Below are positions 1-7,599 of a stretch of 34,021 nucleotides of DNA, piece after piece. Made by a program: the position numbers and the translations under genes. Position 1 is the first letter of the stretch; every line of letters begins with the position of its first letter. A model generated the notes under the pieces. That model worked only from the letters and a program-made list of their open reading frames with translations. It did no database searches and had not been told where the DNA came from. This DNA comes from Kofleriaceae bacterium (GTDB lineage Bacteria > Myxococcota_A > Polyangia > Haliangiales > Haliangiaceae): positions 1-34,021 of the forward strand of contig JANXOP010000241.1 in NCBI GenBank assembly GCA_025357755.1. Reading direction: 5' to 3'.

Positions 1-518
1 GCCGTCGCCTGCGCCGACCCGATCGGCGCGCGCACGACGGGGACCGGCACGGCGACCGGCGCGCCCCCGGGCGTCGGGACGCGGCCGGCGGCGACTGGCA
101 CCGCCGCGCGCGGGACAGCGGGCGTCCCGGGCTGCACCGGCTGCGTCGGCGCGCGGGGCATCCGCATGCTCGGGTTGTTCGGATCGGGCGGCCGCGTCGG
201 CGTCATCGTGCGCGGCGCCGGCGGGCGCGGCTGGGACGGCGGCAGCGTCGGCGCCTTCGCGGAGGGCGGCGGGCCGGCCTCGCTCGGCAGCATGATCGCG
301 CCGATCGCGCGCAGGCGCGTCAAGATCGCGACGCCCCGCTCCGTCGGCAGGCCGGTCGCGAGCAGGATCTGCCGCGCCGTCTGGACGCCGTCGATGCGGG
401 TCAAGACGAAGTACTCCTCGGGCCCCAGACCCGCCTTGAGCGGATCGAACCCGGGTGTCGAGCGGAGCTTTTGCTCGCTCGAACCAATCCCGGCGATGTC
501 GGCCGGTACCGTACTCAC
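1..518 (-). CDS. Unidentified protein, N-terminal part (runs off the left edge)
   Basis: A GTG start at 518 with an AGGG motif about 8 bases upstream opens a frame that stays open to the window edge (172 codons). Residues 35-80 (beginning EEYFVLTRIDGVQTARQILL and ending in LRAIGAIMLPSE) look like a small helical or winged-helix module. It is followed by a long Pro/Ala/Thr-rich, presumably disordered linker from about residue 85 to the edge. N-terminal modules of this style precede J-domains or other signalling domains in Myxococcota proteins, but no such downstream domain is visible here, so no function is assigned. It follows argD in the same direction after 74 bases that hold two short inverted repeats, so it may be a separate unit. 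The coding call rests on the open frame, the RBS and the protein-like N-terminus. Confidence 0.7.
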   Translation of the reverse strand, partial: MSTVPADIAGIGSSEQKLRSTPGFDPLKAGLGPEEYFVLTRIDGVQTARQILLATGLPTERGVAILTRLRAIGAIMLPSEAGPPPSAKAPTLPPSQPRPPAPRTMTPTRPPDPNNPSMRMPRAPTQPVQPGTPAVPRAAVPVAAGRVPTPGGAPVAVPVPVVRAPIGSAQAT

Positions 519-540
519 AGCGGAAACCCTATCATCGATC

Positions 541-582
541 GAGGCGCGCCTCGCACTGGCTCACGCGCGAGACGACGCGTGA
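541..582 (-). other. Two short inverted repeats after argD
   Basis: Positions 541-552 form a perfect 12-base palindrome (GAGGCGCGCCTC). Positions 561-567 and 576-582 form a 7-bp stem (TCACGCG/CGCGTGA) with an 8-base loop. Both lie just downstream of the argD stop. There is no T-run after either stem, so this is not a classical intrinsic terminator. It could still be a factor-dependent stop or an mRNA 3'-end structure. Confidence 0.35.
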
Positions 583-592
583 ACCGCGCGGC

Positions 593-1831
593 TCACTTGC
601 CTGCCCCATCGGCGAGGACGCCGCGGAGAATGGCGACCGCTTCGTCGAGCTGGGCGTGCGTCACGACGTAGGGCGGCGCGAAGCGGATCACCTTGTCGCC
701 GGCGATCGACACCAGGAGCCCCTGCTCGCGGCACTTCGCGGTGACCTGGCCCGGGTTGCCGGAGACCGCGATCCCGCGCAGGAGGCCGCGGCCGCGCGCG
801 TCGAGGACGTGGCCGGGGAACGCGGCGACGAGCTCGCCGAGCCGCCCGGCCAGGTAGTCGCCGGCCTCGGCGACGCGCCCGAGCAAGCCCTCGCTCTCGA
901 TGATGGCCAGGACCGCGTTCGCGGCCGCGCAGGCGAGCGGGTTGCCGCCGAAGGTCGTGGCGTGGGGGACCGCGCCACCGGCGAGCGCGGCGAGGCCGGC
1001 CGCGGCCTTCTCGCTGCAGGCGATCGCGCCGATCGGCACCCCGCCGCCGAGGCCCTTCGCGAGCGTCATCACGTCGGGCTCGACGTCGTCGTGCTGGTGC
1101 CCGAACCACTTGCCGGTGCGGCCCACGCCGGTCTGCACCTCGTCGAAGATGAGGATCGTGCCGGTCTCGTCGCACGCGGCGCGCAGCCCCGCGAGGTACC
1201 CCGGGGGCGCGACCACGATGCCGCCCTCGGCCTGGATCGGCTCGACGATGATCGCGCACGCCGTCCGCGGGGCGAGGGCCGCGCGCGCCGCCTCGAGGTC
1301 GCCGTACGGAATGAAGTCGACGGGGCCGACCAGCGGGCCGAACCCCTCGCGGTATTTCGGCTGGCCCGTGATCGCGACGGTCGCGAACGAGCGGCCGTGG
1401 AAGCTGCCCACGGTGGAGATGAAGTGCGTGCGCTCCGGCGCGGCCTGGACGACCGCCTGGTAGCGCCGGGCGAGCTTGAGCGCGCCCTCGTTGGCCTCGG
1501 CGCCCGAGTTGCAAAACATCACGCGCGTCGCGAACGACCGCTCGGTGATCGCCTGGGCGGCGAGGATCTGCTGGTCGTTGAAGTAGAGGTTCGAGACGTG
1601 GACGAGCTTGCCGAGCTGCTCGGCGACCCGCGCCGTGAACGCCGGGTGCGCGTGCCCGAGGCCGCACACCGCGATGCCGGCCGTCATGTCGAGGTAGCGC
1701 GTGCCGGCGACGTCCCAGACCTCGCTGCCGCGGCCGCGCTCGAGCACGATCGGCTGCTGGCGGTAGTTCTTGACGAGGACCTTGTCGGCGAGGGCGAGCA
1801 GCTCGGCTTGGGTCACGCCTTTGTGTACCAC
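593..1831 (-). CDS. argD: Acetylornithine aminotransferase family, PLP-dependent
   Basis: Class III PLP aminotransferase of 412 aa, the usual ArgD length. ArgD converts N-acetylglutamate semialdehyde plus glutamate to N-acetylornithine in cytosolic arginine synthesis, and often also serves as succinyldiaminopimelate aminotransferase. Visible motifs are SGAEANE (109-115) for PLP phosphate binding, FHGR (144-147), the DEVQTG block with Asp230, and LAKGLGGG with the Schiff-base Lys259. The start is GTG, because no ATG lies between the in-frame limit and the conserved N-terminal helix. It begins 7 bases after the hslU stop, so it is very likely the third gene of an hslV-hslU-argD operon. hslVU next to arg genes is a recurring arrangement in delta-type proteobacteria. 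Ornithine or GABA aminotransferase activity cannot be excluded from sequence alone. Confidence 0.92.
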   Translation of the reverse strand: MVHKGVTQAELLALADKVLVKNYRQQPIVLERGRGSEVWDVAGTRYLDMTAGIAVCGLGHAHPAFTARVAEQLGKLVHVSNLYFNDQQILAAQAITERSFATRVMFCNSGAEANEGALKLARRYQAVVQAAPERTHFISTVGSFHGRSFATVAITGQPKYREGFGPLVGPVDFIPYGDLEAARAALAPRTACAIIVEPIQAEGGIVVAPPGYLAGLRAACDETGTILIFDEVQTGVGRTGKWFGHQHDDVEPDVMTLAKGLGGGVPIGAIACSEKAAAGLAALAGGAVPHATTFGGNPLACAAANAVLAIIESEGLLGRVAEAGDYLAGRLGELVAAFPGHVLDARGRGLLRGIAVSGNPGQVTAKCREQGLLVSIAGDKVIRFAPPYVVTHAQLDEAVAILRGVLADGAGK

Positions 1832-1838
1832 TACCCGA

Positions 1839-3251
1839 TCAGAGGATGTAGCGGGTCAGATCCTCGTCGGCGACGAGCGCGCCGAGCCGCTCGCGCACGT
1901 AGTCCGGCGTGATCGGGATGGTCTGCACGCCGATGTCGGGCGCGTTGTAGAGCAGGTCGTCGAGCAGGCGCTCGAGCACGGTGTGCAGGCGGCGCGCGCC
2001 GATGTCGTGCGTGCGGCGGTTCACGTCCGCCGCGATCTGCGCGAGCTCGCGGATGGCCGCCTCGGTCCACTCGATCGTGATGCCGTCCGTCGCGAGCAGC
2101 GCGGCGTACTGACGGGTCAGCGCGTTCGCCGGCTCGGTGAGGATGCGGACGAAGTCGTCGGCCGTGAGCGGCTGCAGCTCCACGCGGATCGGGAAGCGGC
2201 CCTGCATCTCGGGGATGAGGTCCGACGGCTTGCTCGTGTGGAACGCGCCCGCCGCGATGAACAGCACGTGGTCCGTCTTCACCGGCCCGTACTTCGTGGT
2301 GACGGTCGAGCCTTCGACGATCGGCAGGAGGTCGCGCTGGACGCCCTCGCGCGAGACATCGGCGCCGCCGCGGTCACGGCTGCCCGCGATCTTGTCGATC
2401 TCGTCGATGAACACGATGCCGGCGTTCTCGGCGCGGCGCACGGCCTCGCGGGTCGCGGCGTCGGCGTCGATGAGCTTGTCGGTCTCCTGGTCCGTCAGCG
2501 CGCGCCACGCGGCGGGGACCTTCATCTTCTGGCGCTTCGTCTTGCGCCCGAGCGAGCCGAGCATGTCCTTGAGGCCCGAGAGCGCGGACTCGTCGATGCC
2601 GGGCTGGCCCCCGAGCACGGACATGAGCGGGTTCGTCTCGTCCGCGACGTCGAGCTCGACCTCGCGGTCGTCGAGCTTGCCCTCGCGCAGCATCGCGCGG
2701 AGCTTCTCGCGGGTGGCGTCGTTCCCGGGCCGCGCGCGTCCGCTCGCGCCCTCCATCTCGGGCCCCGGCGTGGCCGGCTCGTTCGGGCGGTCCGTGAAGC
2801 TGCGGCCCCCGGCGCGCGGGAGGAGCAGATCGAGCACGCGCTCCTCGGCGGCCTCCTTACCGCGGCCGCGGACCTTCACCGCCTCCTCGTCGCGCACGAG
2901 CTTGATCGAGACCTCCATGAGGTCCCGCACGATGGAGTCGACGTCGCGGCCGACGTAGCCGACCTCGGTGAACTTGCTCGCCTCGACCTTGAGGAACGGC
3001 GCGCGGGCGAGCCGGGCGAGGCGGCGGGCGATCTCGGTCTTCCCGACGCCGGTCGGCCCGATCATGATGATGTTTTTCGGCGCGATCTCCTCGCGCAGGT
3101 CGCCCTCGACGGCCTGCCGCCGCCACCGGTTGCGCAGGGCGACGGCGACGGCGCGCTTCGCGTCGCGCTGGCCCACGACGTACCGGTCGAGCTCCTCGAC
3201 GATCTTCGCGGGCGTCAGCGATGACTCCCCGGTCAGGGTCAGCGTGCTCAA
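1839..3251 (-). CDS. hslU: HslU, ATPase/unfoldase of the HslVU protease
   Basis: AAA+ protein of 470 aa that unfolds substrates and feeds them to the HslV peptidase in the cytosol. Walker A is GPTGVGKT (65-72) and Walker B is GIVFIDEID (278-286). The N-terminal [20 protein letters not shown] is diagnostic. Residues 120-270 form the family-specific I domain. The C-terminal DLTRYIL tail is the segment HslU inserts into HslV pockets to activate it. The start is TTG at 3251: no ATG or GTG lies nearby upstream, and a strong purine-rich ribosome site (GGGCGGGA) sits 6 bases before it. The gene lies 37 bases after hslV and 7 bases before argD, so it is in one operon. Confidence 0.96.
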   Translation of the reverse strand: MSTLTLTGESSLTPAKIVEELDRYVVGQRDAKRAVAVALRNRWRRQAVEGDLREEIAPKNIIMIGPTGVGKTEIARRLARLARAPFLKVEASKFTEVGYVGRDVDSIVRDLMEVSIKLVRDEEAVKVRGRGKEAAEERVLDLLLPRAGGRSFTDRPNEPATPGPEMEGASGRARPGNDATREKLRAMLREGKLDDREVELDVADETNPLMSVLGGQPGIDESALSGLKDMLGSLGRKTKRQKMKVPAAWRALTDQETDKLIDADAATREAVRRAENAGIVFIDEIDKIAGSRDRGGADVSREGVQRDLLPIVEGSTVTTKYGPVKTDHVLFIAAGAFHTSKPSDLIPEMQGRFPIRVELQPLTADDFVRILTEPANALTRQYAALLATDGITIEWTEAAIRELAQIAADVNRRTHDIGARRLHTVLERLLDDLLYNAPDIGVQTIPITPDYVRERLGALVADEDLTRYIL

Positions 3252-3257
3252 CGTAAA

Positions 3258-3265
3258 TCCCGCCC
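3258..3265 (-). promoter_or_regulatory. Ribosome binding site that fixes the TTG start of hslU
   Basis: The minus-strand motif GGGCGGGA lies 6 bases upstream of TTG 3251. It is the only purine-rich site near the conserved N-terminus, so it supports the rare TTG start. Confidence 0.6.
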
Positions 3266-3288
3266 TTCGGCCTGGCGGCCCCGGTCTG

Positions 3289-3831
3289 TCATGGCAGCTC
3301 CTCGATCGTCAGGTTCGTGTTGGTGTAGATGCAGATCTCCGCGGCGAGCCCGAGCGCGGCCTCGGCGATCTGCCGCGCCGTCATCTCGGTGTAGCGCAGA
3401 AGGGCGCGGGCGGCGGCGAGCGCGTACGGACCGCCGGAGCCGACGGCGCAGACGCCGTCATCCGGCTCGATGATGTCGCCGGATCCGGAGAGGATGAACG
3501 TGGCCTCCTCGTCGGCGACGACGATCATCGCCTCGAGCTTGCGGAGCGCGCGATCGGTGCGCCACTCCTTTGCGAGATCGACGGCGGCGCGGCGCAGCGG
3601 GGCCCGCTGGGCGCGGAGCTTGTCGTCGAGGCGCTCGAACAGCGCCATGCCGTCGGCGGCGGACCCGGCGAAGCCGCCGAGCGCCCGGCCCTCGCCGAGC
3701 CGGCGGACCTTCTTCGCGCCGCCCTTGACGACCGTGTTGCCGAGGGTGACCTGGCCATCGCCCGCGACGACGACGTGGCCGCCGCGCCGGACCGAGAGGA
3801 TCGTGGTCGAGTGAATCTCGGGCTGGCTCAC
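3289..3831 (-). CDS. hslV: HslV, threonine peptidase of the HslVU protease
   Basis: Proteasome-beta-like N-terminal-nucleophile hydrolase of 180 aa. The start is taken at GTG 3831 because it gives MSQPEIHS directly before the conserved [20 protein letters not shown]. The frame continues upstream another 22 codons, but that stretch is Arg-rich and unlike the family. The catalytic Thr is expected to be Thr9, exposed after removal of a short propeptide, as in other bacterial HslV with a few residues before the TT. The GNTVVKG segment (31-37) carries the conserved active-site Lys, and the [14 protein letters not shown] segment matches the family. It is first in the operon with hslU and argD. I see no clear Shine-Dalgarno sequence, and the 461-base leader region contains tandem repeats and a large palindrome. 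Confidence 0.95.
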   Translation of the reverse strand: MSQPEIHSTTILSVRRGGHVVVAGDGQVTLGNTVVKGGAKKVRRLGEGRALGGFAGSAADGMALFERLDDKLRAQRAPLRRAAVDLAKEWRTDRALRKLEAMIVVADEEATFILSGSGDIIEPDDGVCAVGSGGPYALAAARALLRYTEMTARQIAEAALGLAAEICIYTNTNLTIEELP

Positions 3832-3844
3832 GTCTGCGGGTCTA

Positions 3845-3945
3845 CCACGCCGAACGGATGGACGCGCCCGCGTCGCCCGATCAGGCCGGGCGATCACGCC
3901 GACCGGTCACGCCGACCGGCCACGCCCAACGACCACGCCGACGGA
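3845..3945. repeat. Degenerate 13-base tandem repeats
   Basis: TCACGCCGACCGG occurs twice head to tail at 3894-3906 and 3907-3919. It is followed directly by CCACGCCCAACGA (3920-3932) and CCACGCCGACGGA (3933-3945). A related unit, CCACGCCGAACGG, stands alone at 3845-3857, just upstream of the hslV start at 3831. The unit spacing and position would suit a regulator binding array or simple slippage; the sequence does not decide between them. Confidence 0.6.
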
Positions 3946-3969
3946 TCCGGGCGCGCTGGCCGGCCACAT

Positions 3970-4227
3970 CAGCGTCCACGGCCTCGGACGGGGTAGAGGT
4001 GATCGTGATCGGGAACGCGCGCCGTGGCCGTGGGCGATCTCACGTCCACCGATCTTCTCCGAGCGCACGCAACCCGCGCGGGCTTCTCTCGCGCGTCGCA
4101 CCCTGTTGACGACCGCGCGCGCGGGTTGCGTGTCCTCGGCGGAGATCGACGACGGGACGTCGCCCACGGCCACGGCGCGCGTTCCCGATCACGATCACCT
4201 CTACGCCGGCCGAATTCGTGGACGCCG
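3970..4227. repeat. Large imperfect palindrome (44-bp perfect arms), MITE-like or structured RNA
   Basis: Positions 3993-4036 and 4161-4204 are perfect reverse complements (44 bp). Inside them, 4037-4066 and 4132-4160 match at about 21 of 29 positions with one gap. Then 4067-4080 and 4118-4131 are again perfect (14 bp, ACGCAACCCGCGCG), leaving a 37-base loop. Outside the 44-bp arms, 3970-3992 and 4205-4227 still pair at about 17 of 23 positions without gaps. A full-length hairpin could form in RNA or cruciform DNA. No transposase and no clear target-site duplication are visible. It could be a miniature inverted-repeat element, an inverted duplication, or a long mRNA structure in the hslV leader. 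Confidence 0.8.
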
Positions 4228-4292
4228 ACGGCGACGTGCCCGTCGATGTGGACGTGGACGTGGAGGCGTTCGATTGCGTCGTCCGTGATCAG

Positions 4293-5015
4293 CTACCCGC
4301 GCGGCGTGACGGCCTGCGCCGGAAACCAGTGGCCCTGCCCGTTCGGCATCTGGCACATGTACTGGCCGTTCGCGAACTGCATGATCGTGCCGGCGTACTG
4401 GTTGCCGTCCGGCGTGGCGACCAGCACGGGCTGCCCCGGCTGGAAGACGGTCGGGGGACCGCCCTGCAGCATCGGCGCGCCCATCGGGTTCTGCGGCATG
4501 AGCTGCGCCTGCGGCGCGGGCACGGGAAGCTGGGCCTGCGGCGGGGGCGCGCCCATCGCCATCTGCGCGAGCTGGCCGGAGCCGACCATCACCGGGACCT
4601 GCTCGAGGAACTGCTTCGTGCCGATGATCGCCTTGCCCCACGGCGAGATGCGGAGGGTCTGCGCCTCGCCCTGATGCATATGGAACGTCATCGAGCGGTT
4701 GTTGGCGAAGCCGCTCGTCGTGACCTCGCGGAGGTTGCGAACGTCGTGCTCCTCGAGCGACAGATTGAGCTGCTTCGGCCCGCCGAAGAGGCCCATCTTC
4801 GTGCGGACGAGGATGAGGCGGCGGTTCGTCAGCGCCACGAAGTAGACCTTCGTGATCAAGTAGAGCAAAAGGCCGCCGACCAGCAGCATCTGCATCAGCA
4901 GGCCCGGCTGCCGCCGCATGTACGCGGTCTGGAGGACCTGCTCGCCCGGCTGGAGGAGCGGTTGGAGCTGGCTCTGGAAGTACTGGTCCGGGGTCATCAG
5001 CGACTGTCTTATCAC
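4293..5015 (-). CDS. Membrane-anchored PH-like domain protein of unknown function
   Basis: 240 aa. A hydrophobic helix (about 38-58, LLMQMLLVGGLLLYLITKVY) is followed directly by FVALTNRRLILVRTKMGLFG, the signature of bacterial PH-like (bPH/YdbT-type) domains. That domain runs to about residue 142. A Gln/Pro/Met-rich linker (about 150-190) leads to a small C-terminal beta module (about 195-236, starting PVLVATPDGNQYAGTI) resembling an SH3/Tudor-like fold. The start is GTG 5015, directly after the xerC stop with GAAGG upstream; ATG at 4997 is an alternative that removes six residues. It is likely translated with xerC. Function is not recognised; a role at the inner membrane is inferred from the helix. 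Confidence 0.75.
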   Translation of the reverse strand: MIRQSLMTPDQYFQSQLQPLLQPGEQVLQTAYMRRQPGLLMQMLLVGGLLLYLITKVYFVALTNRRLILVRTKMGLFGGPKQLNLSLEEHDVRNLREVTTSGFANNRSMTFHMHQGEAQTLRISPWGKAIIGTKQFLEQVPVMVGSGQLAQMAMGAPPPQAQLPVPAPQAQLMPQNPMGAPMLQGGPPTVFQPGQPVLVATPDGNQYAGTIMQFANGQYMCQMPNGQGHWFPAQAVTPRG

Positions 5016-5981
5016 CTACGCCTTCGTCTTCGCGCGCGGATGGGCGTCGTCGTAGACGACCTGCAGGTGCTCGATGCTGACCTTCGTATAGATCTGGGTC
5101 GACGCGAGGCTCGCGTGGCCGAGCAGCTCCTGGATCGCGCGCAGGTCCGCGCCCTCCTCGAGGAGGTGCGTGGCGAACGAATGCCGCAGCGCGTGCGGCG
5201 TCGCGCGGGCGTGGACACCCGAGGCGACGGTCCACCGCTTCACCATGCGCTGCACCGACCGCGTGGTCAGCCGCTCGCCGCTGGCGTTGACGAAGAGGGC
5301 CGCGTCGCCGGGCTGGAGCTGCACGCGGGCCGGCATGTAGCCCGCGAGCGCCCGATCGGCCGCGCCGGTGAGCGGGACCTGGCGTGCCTTGTCACCCTTG
5401 CCGTGGCGGACGAGGACCATCGGCACGCCGTAGCGCTCGCGATCGAGATCGCCGGTGTCGAGCGCGCAGACCTCGGCGACGCGGAGCCCGGCGCCGTAGA
5501 GCACCTCCATCAGCGCGGCGTCGCGCAGGCGCAGCCAGCCGTGGCGCAGATCCTCGCTCGGGGAGAGCGTGCGCGCCGACGTCCGGCCGATGCGGCCCGG
5601 GGCCTCGACGAGCGCGGCCGCGTGCTCCTTGTCGAGGGCGCGCGGGAGGCCGCGGCGCTTCTTGGGGCCGCGGATCGCGGCGGCCGGGTTGCCCGGCATC
5701 GCCCCGCGGCGCACGAGGAAGCGGCAGAACGCGCGCACGCTGGAGAGCTTGCGCGAGAGCGTCGCCGGGCCGTTGGCGCCGAACAGCGCGGCGAGGTAGC
5801 CGCGGACGTCGAGCGTGGACACGCTCGCGAGCGGCAGATCGCCCTTGCCGGCGCGCTTGCCGAGGAGGTGCGTGCGCAGCGCGGCGACGTCGCGCGTGTA
5901 GACCTCGACCGTACGCGGCGAGTAGTTCCGCTCGATCGCGAGGTAGCTCGTGAACGCGGCGAGCGCGGCGTCCCAGTCCAT
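5016..5981 (-). CDS. xerC: Tyrosine recombinase XerC
   Basis: 321 aa from ATG 5981; the frame extends 13 codons further to a TTG, but MDWDAALAAF matches the usual XerC N-terminus. The SAM-like core-binding domain covers about 1-100 and the catalytic domain about 110-315. All catalytic residues are visible: Arg167 (GAGLRVAE), Lys195 (HGKGDK), His263 and Arg266 (PHALRHSFATH), His289 (LLGHA) and Tyr298 (STQIYTKV). With XerD it resolves chromosome dimers at dif near the septum. Its position in the dprA-topA-trmFO-xerC-hslVU order supports XerC over XerD or a phage integrase. It is transcribed away from the dihaem cytochrome gene across a 236-base divergent gap. Confidence 0.93.
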   Translation of the reverse strand: MDWDAALAAFTSYLAIERNYSPRTVEVYTRDVAALRTHLLGKRAGKGDLPLASVSTLDVRGYLAALFGANGPATLSRKLSSVRAFCRFLVRRGAMPGNPAAAIRGPKKRRGLPRALDKEHAAALVEAPGRIGRTSARTLSPSEDLRHGWLRLRDAALMEVLYGAGLRVAEVCALDTGDLDRERYGVPMVLVRHGKGDKARQVPLTGAADRALAGYMPARVQLQPGDAALFVNASGERLTTRSVQRMVKRWTVASGVHARATPHALRHSFATHLLEEGADLRAIQELLGHASLASTQIYTKVSIEHLQVVYDDAHPRAKTKA

Positions 5982-6217
5982 CGACCGACGATGGACGCAT
6001 CCGTCCGAGGTCGCAAACAATGAGCGGCCGCGGGGCCTACATCGGGGTCGTTGTCGGTCGTGCGTGAGCGTCGCGATCGTGCGGCCGGCCGAGCGAAGTC
6101 GCGCGGTTAACGCGTCTTCATCGCGGTACTTCAGGCGTGGCGGCGGGTGTGAGCGTGCGTACGGCTGGCACGAGCGGTGCTCAGTGCGCGTCCACCTATC
6201 ACCGAGGCCATGGCTAC
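5982..6217. other. Divergent intergenic region xerC / dihaem cytochrome
   Basis: These 236 bases must hold promoters for both directions. The only striking element is CGCGGTTAACGCG, a near-palindrome around GTTAAC at about 6101-6115, which could be an operator. I could not find a convincing -35/-10 pair on either strand. GAGG lies about 10 bases before the cytochrome ATG and may be its ribosome site. Confidence 0.35.
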
Positions 6218-7594
6218 ATGATCTCTGTCGACCGCACGCTCCTGTCCGTCCTCGCCGCCACCGCGTTCACCGGCGCGTGTGTCGCCGATGTCGCCACCGG
6301 GCCTGACGCCACCGATGACGCGGCGGCCGCCGCCCCGAAGCCGCCCAAGGGTAAGGACGGTCACGCGCAGACGGACGGCACGGGCACCGGCGAGACGTTC
6401 TTCTCGGCCGGCGATCCGGACCCGCAAAACCCGTTCTTCGCCTCCCTCGGGACGAACGGCCGCTCGTGCGGTACGTGCCACCAGGAGGCGCAGGGCATGA
6501 GCGTCACGCCGGCCGCTCTCCAGGCGCGCTTCGACGCGACGGGCGGCACGGATCCGATCTTCCGCCTCGTCGACGGCGCCAACGCGCCGACGGCGGACGT
6601 CTCGACCGTCGCCGCCCGCCGCCTCGCGTACAGCAACCTCCTCGCGCGCGGCGTCATCCGCGTCGGGCTCCCGATCCCGGCCACGGCCGAGTTCACGCTC
6701 GCCGCGGTCGACGACCCCGCGCGCTACGCGAGCGCCGCCGAGCTGTCGCTCTTCCGCCGCCCGCTCCCGTCGACGAACCTCGCGTTCCTGCCCGCCGTCA
6801 TGTGGGACGCCCGCGAGCCGAGCCTCGGCCACCAGGTCATCGACGCGACCCTCGGGCACGCGCAGGCCACCGGCGTCGACCAGGCGCAGATGGACTCGAT
6901 CGTCGCGTTCGAGACGTCGTTGTTCACCGCGCAGCGCAGCGACAACGGCGCCGGCGACCTCACGAAGAAAGGCGGCGGCGGCGGGGCCGAGGCGGTCGCG
7001 AACACCGACTTCTTCATCGGCATCAACGACCCTCTCGGCCATAACCCGACCGGCGCGGCCTTCGATCCGAGGGCGTTCACCCTCTACGACGCCTGGGCCA
7101 CGGACCGCAAGGCCACCCCCTCGCAGGCCGCGATCGCGCGCGGTCAGGCGTTGTTCAACACGAAGCCGATCGCGATCACCGGCGTCCCGGGCCTCAACGA
7201 CACGCTCGGGCAGCCGACGGTCATGGGCACCTGCACGCTCTGCCACGACACGCCGAACGTCGGGAACCACTCCTTCCCGCTCGCGCTCAACCTCGGCCTG
7301 ACCGACGAGGCGAACCGCGCGCCGGGCATGCCGCTCTACACGCTGCAGAACAAGACCACGGGCGCGCAGGTCAAGACGACGGACCCGGGCCGCGCCCTCA
7401 TCACGGGCAAGTGGGCGGACATCGGCAAGTTCAAGGGCCCGGTGCTCCGTGGCCTCGCGATGCGGGCGCCGTACTTCCATAACGGCTTCGCGGCGAGCCT
7501 GTCCGACGCGGTCGACTTCTACGACGGCAAGTTCGGGATCGGCTTCACGGCGCAGGAGAAGAGCGACCTCGTCGCGTTTCTCCAGGCGCTCTAG
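6218..7594 (+). CDS. Dihaem cytochrome c peroxidase/MauG-like lipoprotein or secreted protein
   Basis: 458 aa from ATG 6218. The N-terminus (MISVDRTLLSVLAATAFTGAC) is a signal peptide with a possible but weak lipobox ending at Cys21, followed by a Thr/Asp/Lys-rich linker. Two c-type haem sites are present: CGTCH (84-88) and CTLCH (339-343). The C-terminal RAPYFHNG (416-423) followed by VDFYDGKFG is the signature of the CCP/MauG family, where it shapes the second haem pocket. The likely place is the periplasm or outer surface. Members reduce H2O2 with electrons from small cytochromes, or oxidise other substrates; which applies here is unknown. It ends 5 bases before the kinase gene in the same direction, so they are probably cotranscribed. 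It interrupts the trmFO-xerC order. Confidence 0.85.
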   Translation: MISVDRTLLSVLAATAFTGACVADVATGPDATDDAAAAAPKPPKGKDGHAQTDGTGTGETFFSAGDPDPQNPFFASLGTNGRSCGTCHQEAQGMSVTPAALQARFDATGGTDPIFRLVDGANAPTADVSTVAARRLAYSNLLARGVIRVGLPIPATAEFTLAAVDDPARYASAAELSLFRRPLPSTNLAFLPAVMWDAREPSLGHQVIDATLGHAQATGVDQAQMDSIVAFETSLFTAQRSDNGAGDLTKKGGGGGAEAVANTDFFIGINDPLGHNPTGAAFDPRAFTLYDAWATDRKATPSQAAIARGQALFNTKPIAITGVPGLNDTLGQPTVMGTCTLCHDTPNVGNHSFPLALNLGLTDEANRAPGMPLYTLQNKTTGAQVKTTDPGRALITGKWADIGKFKGPVLRGLAMRAPYFHNGFAASLSDAVDFYDGKFGIGFTAQEKSDLVAFLQAL

Positions 7595-7599
7595 GCCGC

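Larger units (their letters stand above)
3832..4292. other. 461-base gene-free stretch upstream of hslV
   Basis: This is the only gene-free interval over 300 bases. It lies between the end of the PH-like protein gene and the start of hslV, both on the minus strand. It contains a cluster of 13-base degenerate repeats (3845-3945) and a large imperfect palindrome (about 3970-4227). The remaining 4228-4292 is a GT/GAC-repetitive tract (gatgtggacgtggacgtgg). Frames open across it on both strands encode Arg/Ser-rich sequence forced by the palindrome, and I do not accept them as genes. No tRNA-like or rRNA-like sequence is seen. Confidence 0.6.

Noticed and set aside
1770..3224. Long plus-strand frame opposite hslU
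   Set aside because: Antisense to hslU, whose Walker motifs and C-terminal tail are intact; no protein-like domains in the plus frame.
3907..4173. Small frames on both strands inside the palindrome with similar peptides
   Set aside because: The similarity is a direct result of the inverted repeat; peptides are Arg/Ser-rich and there is no ribosome site.
5016..5981. Tyrosine recombinase as evidence of an integrated phage or island
   Set aside because: The gene sits in the conserved dprA-topA-trmFO-xerC-hslVU order and has housekeeping XerC features; no att-like repeats or phage genes are near.
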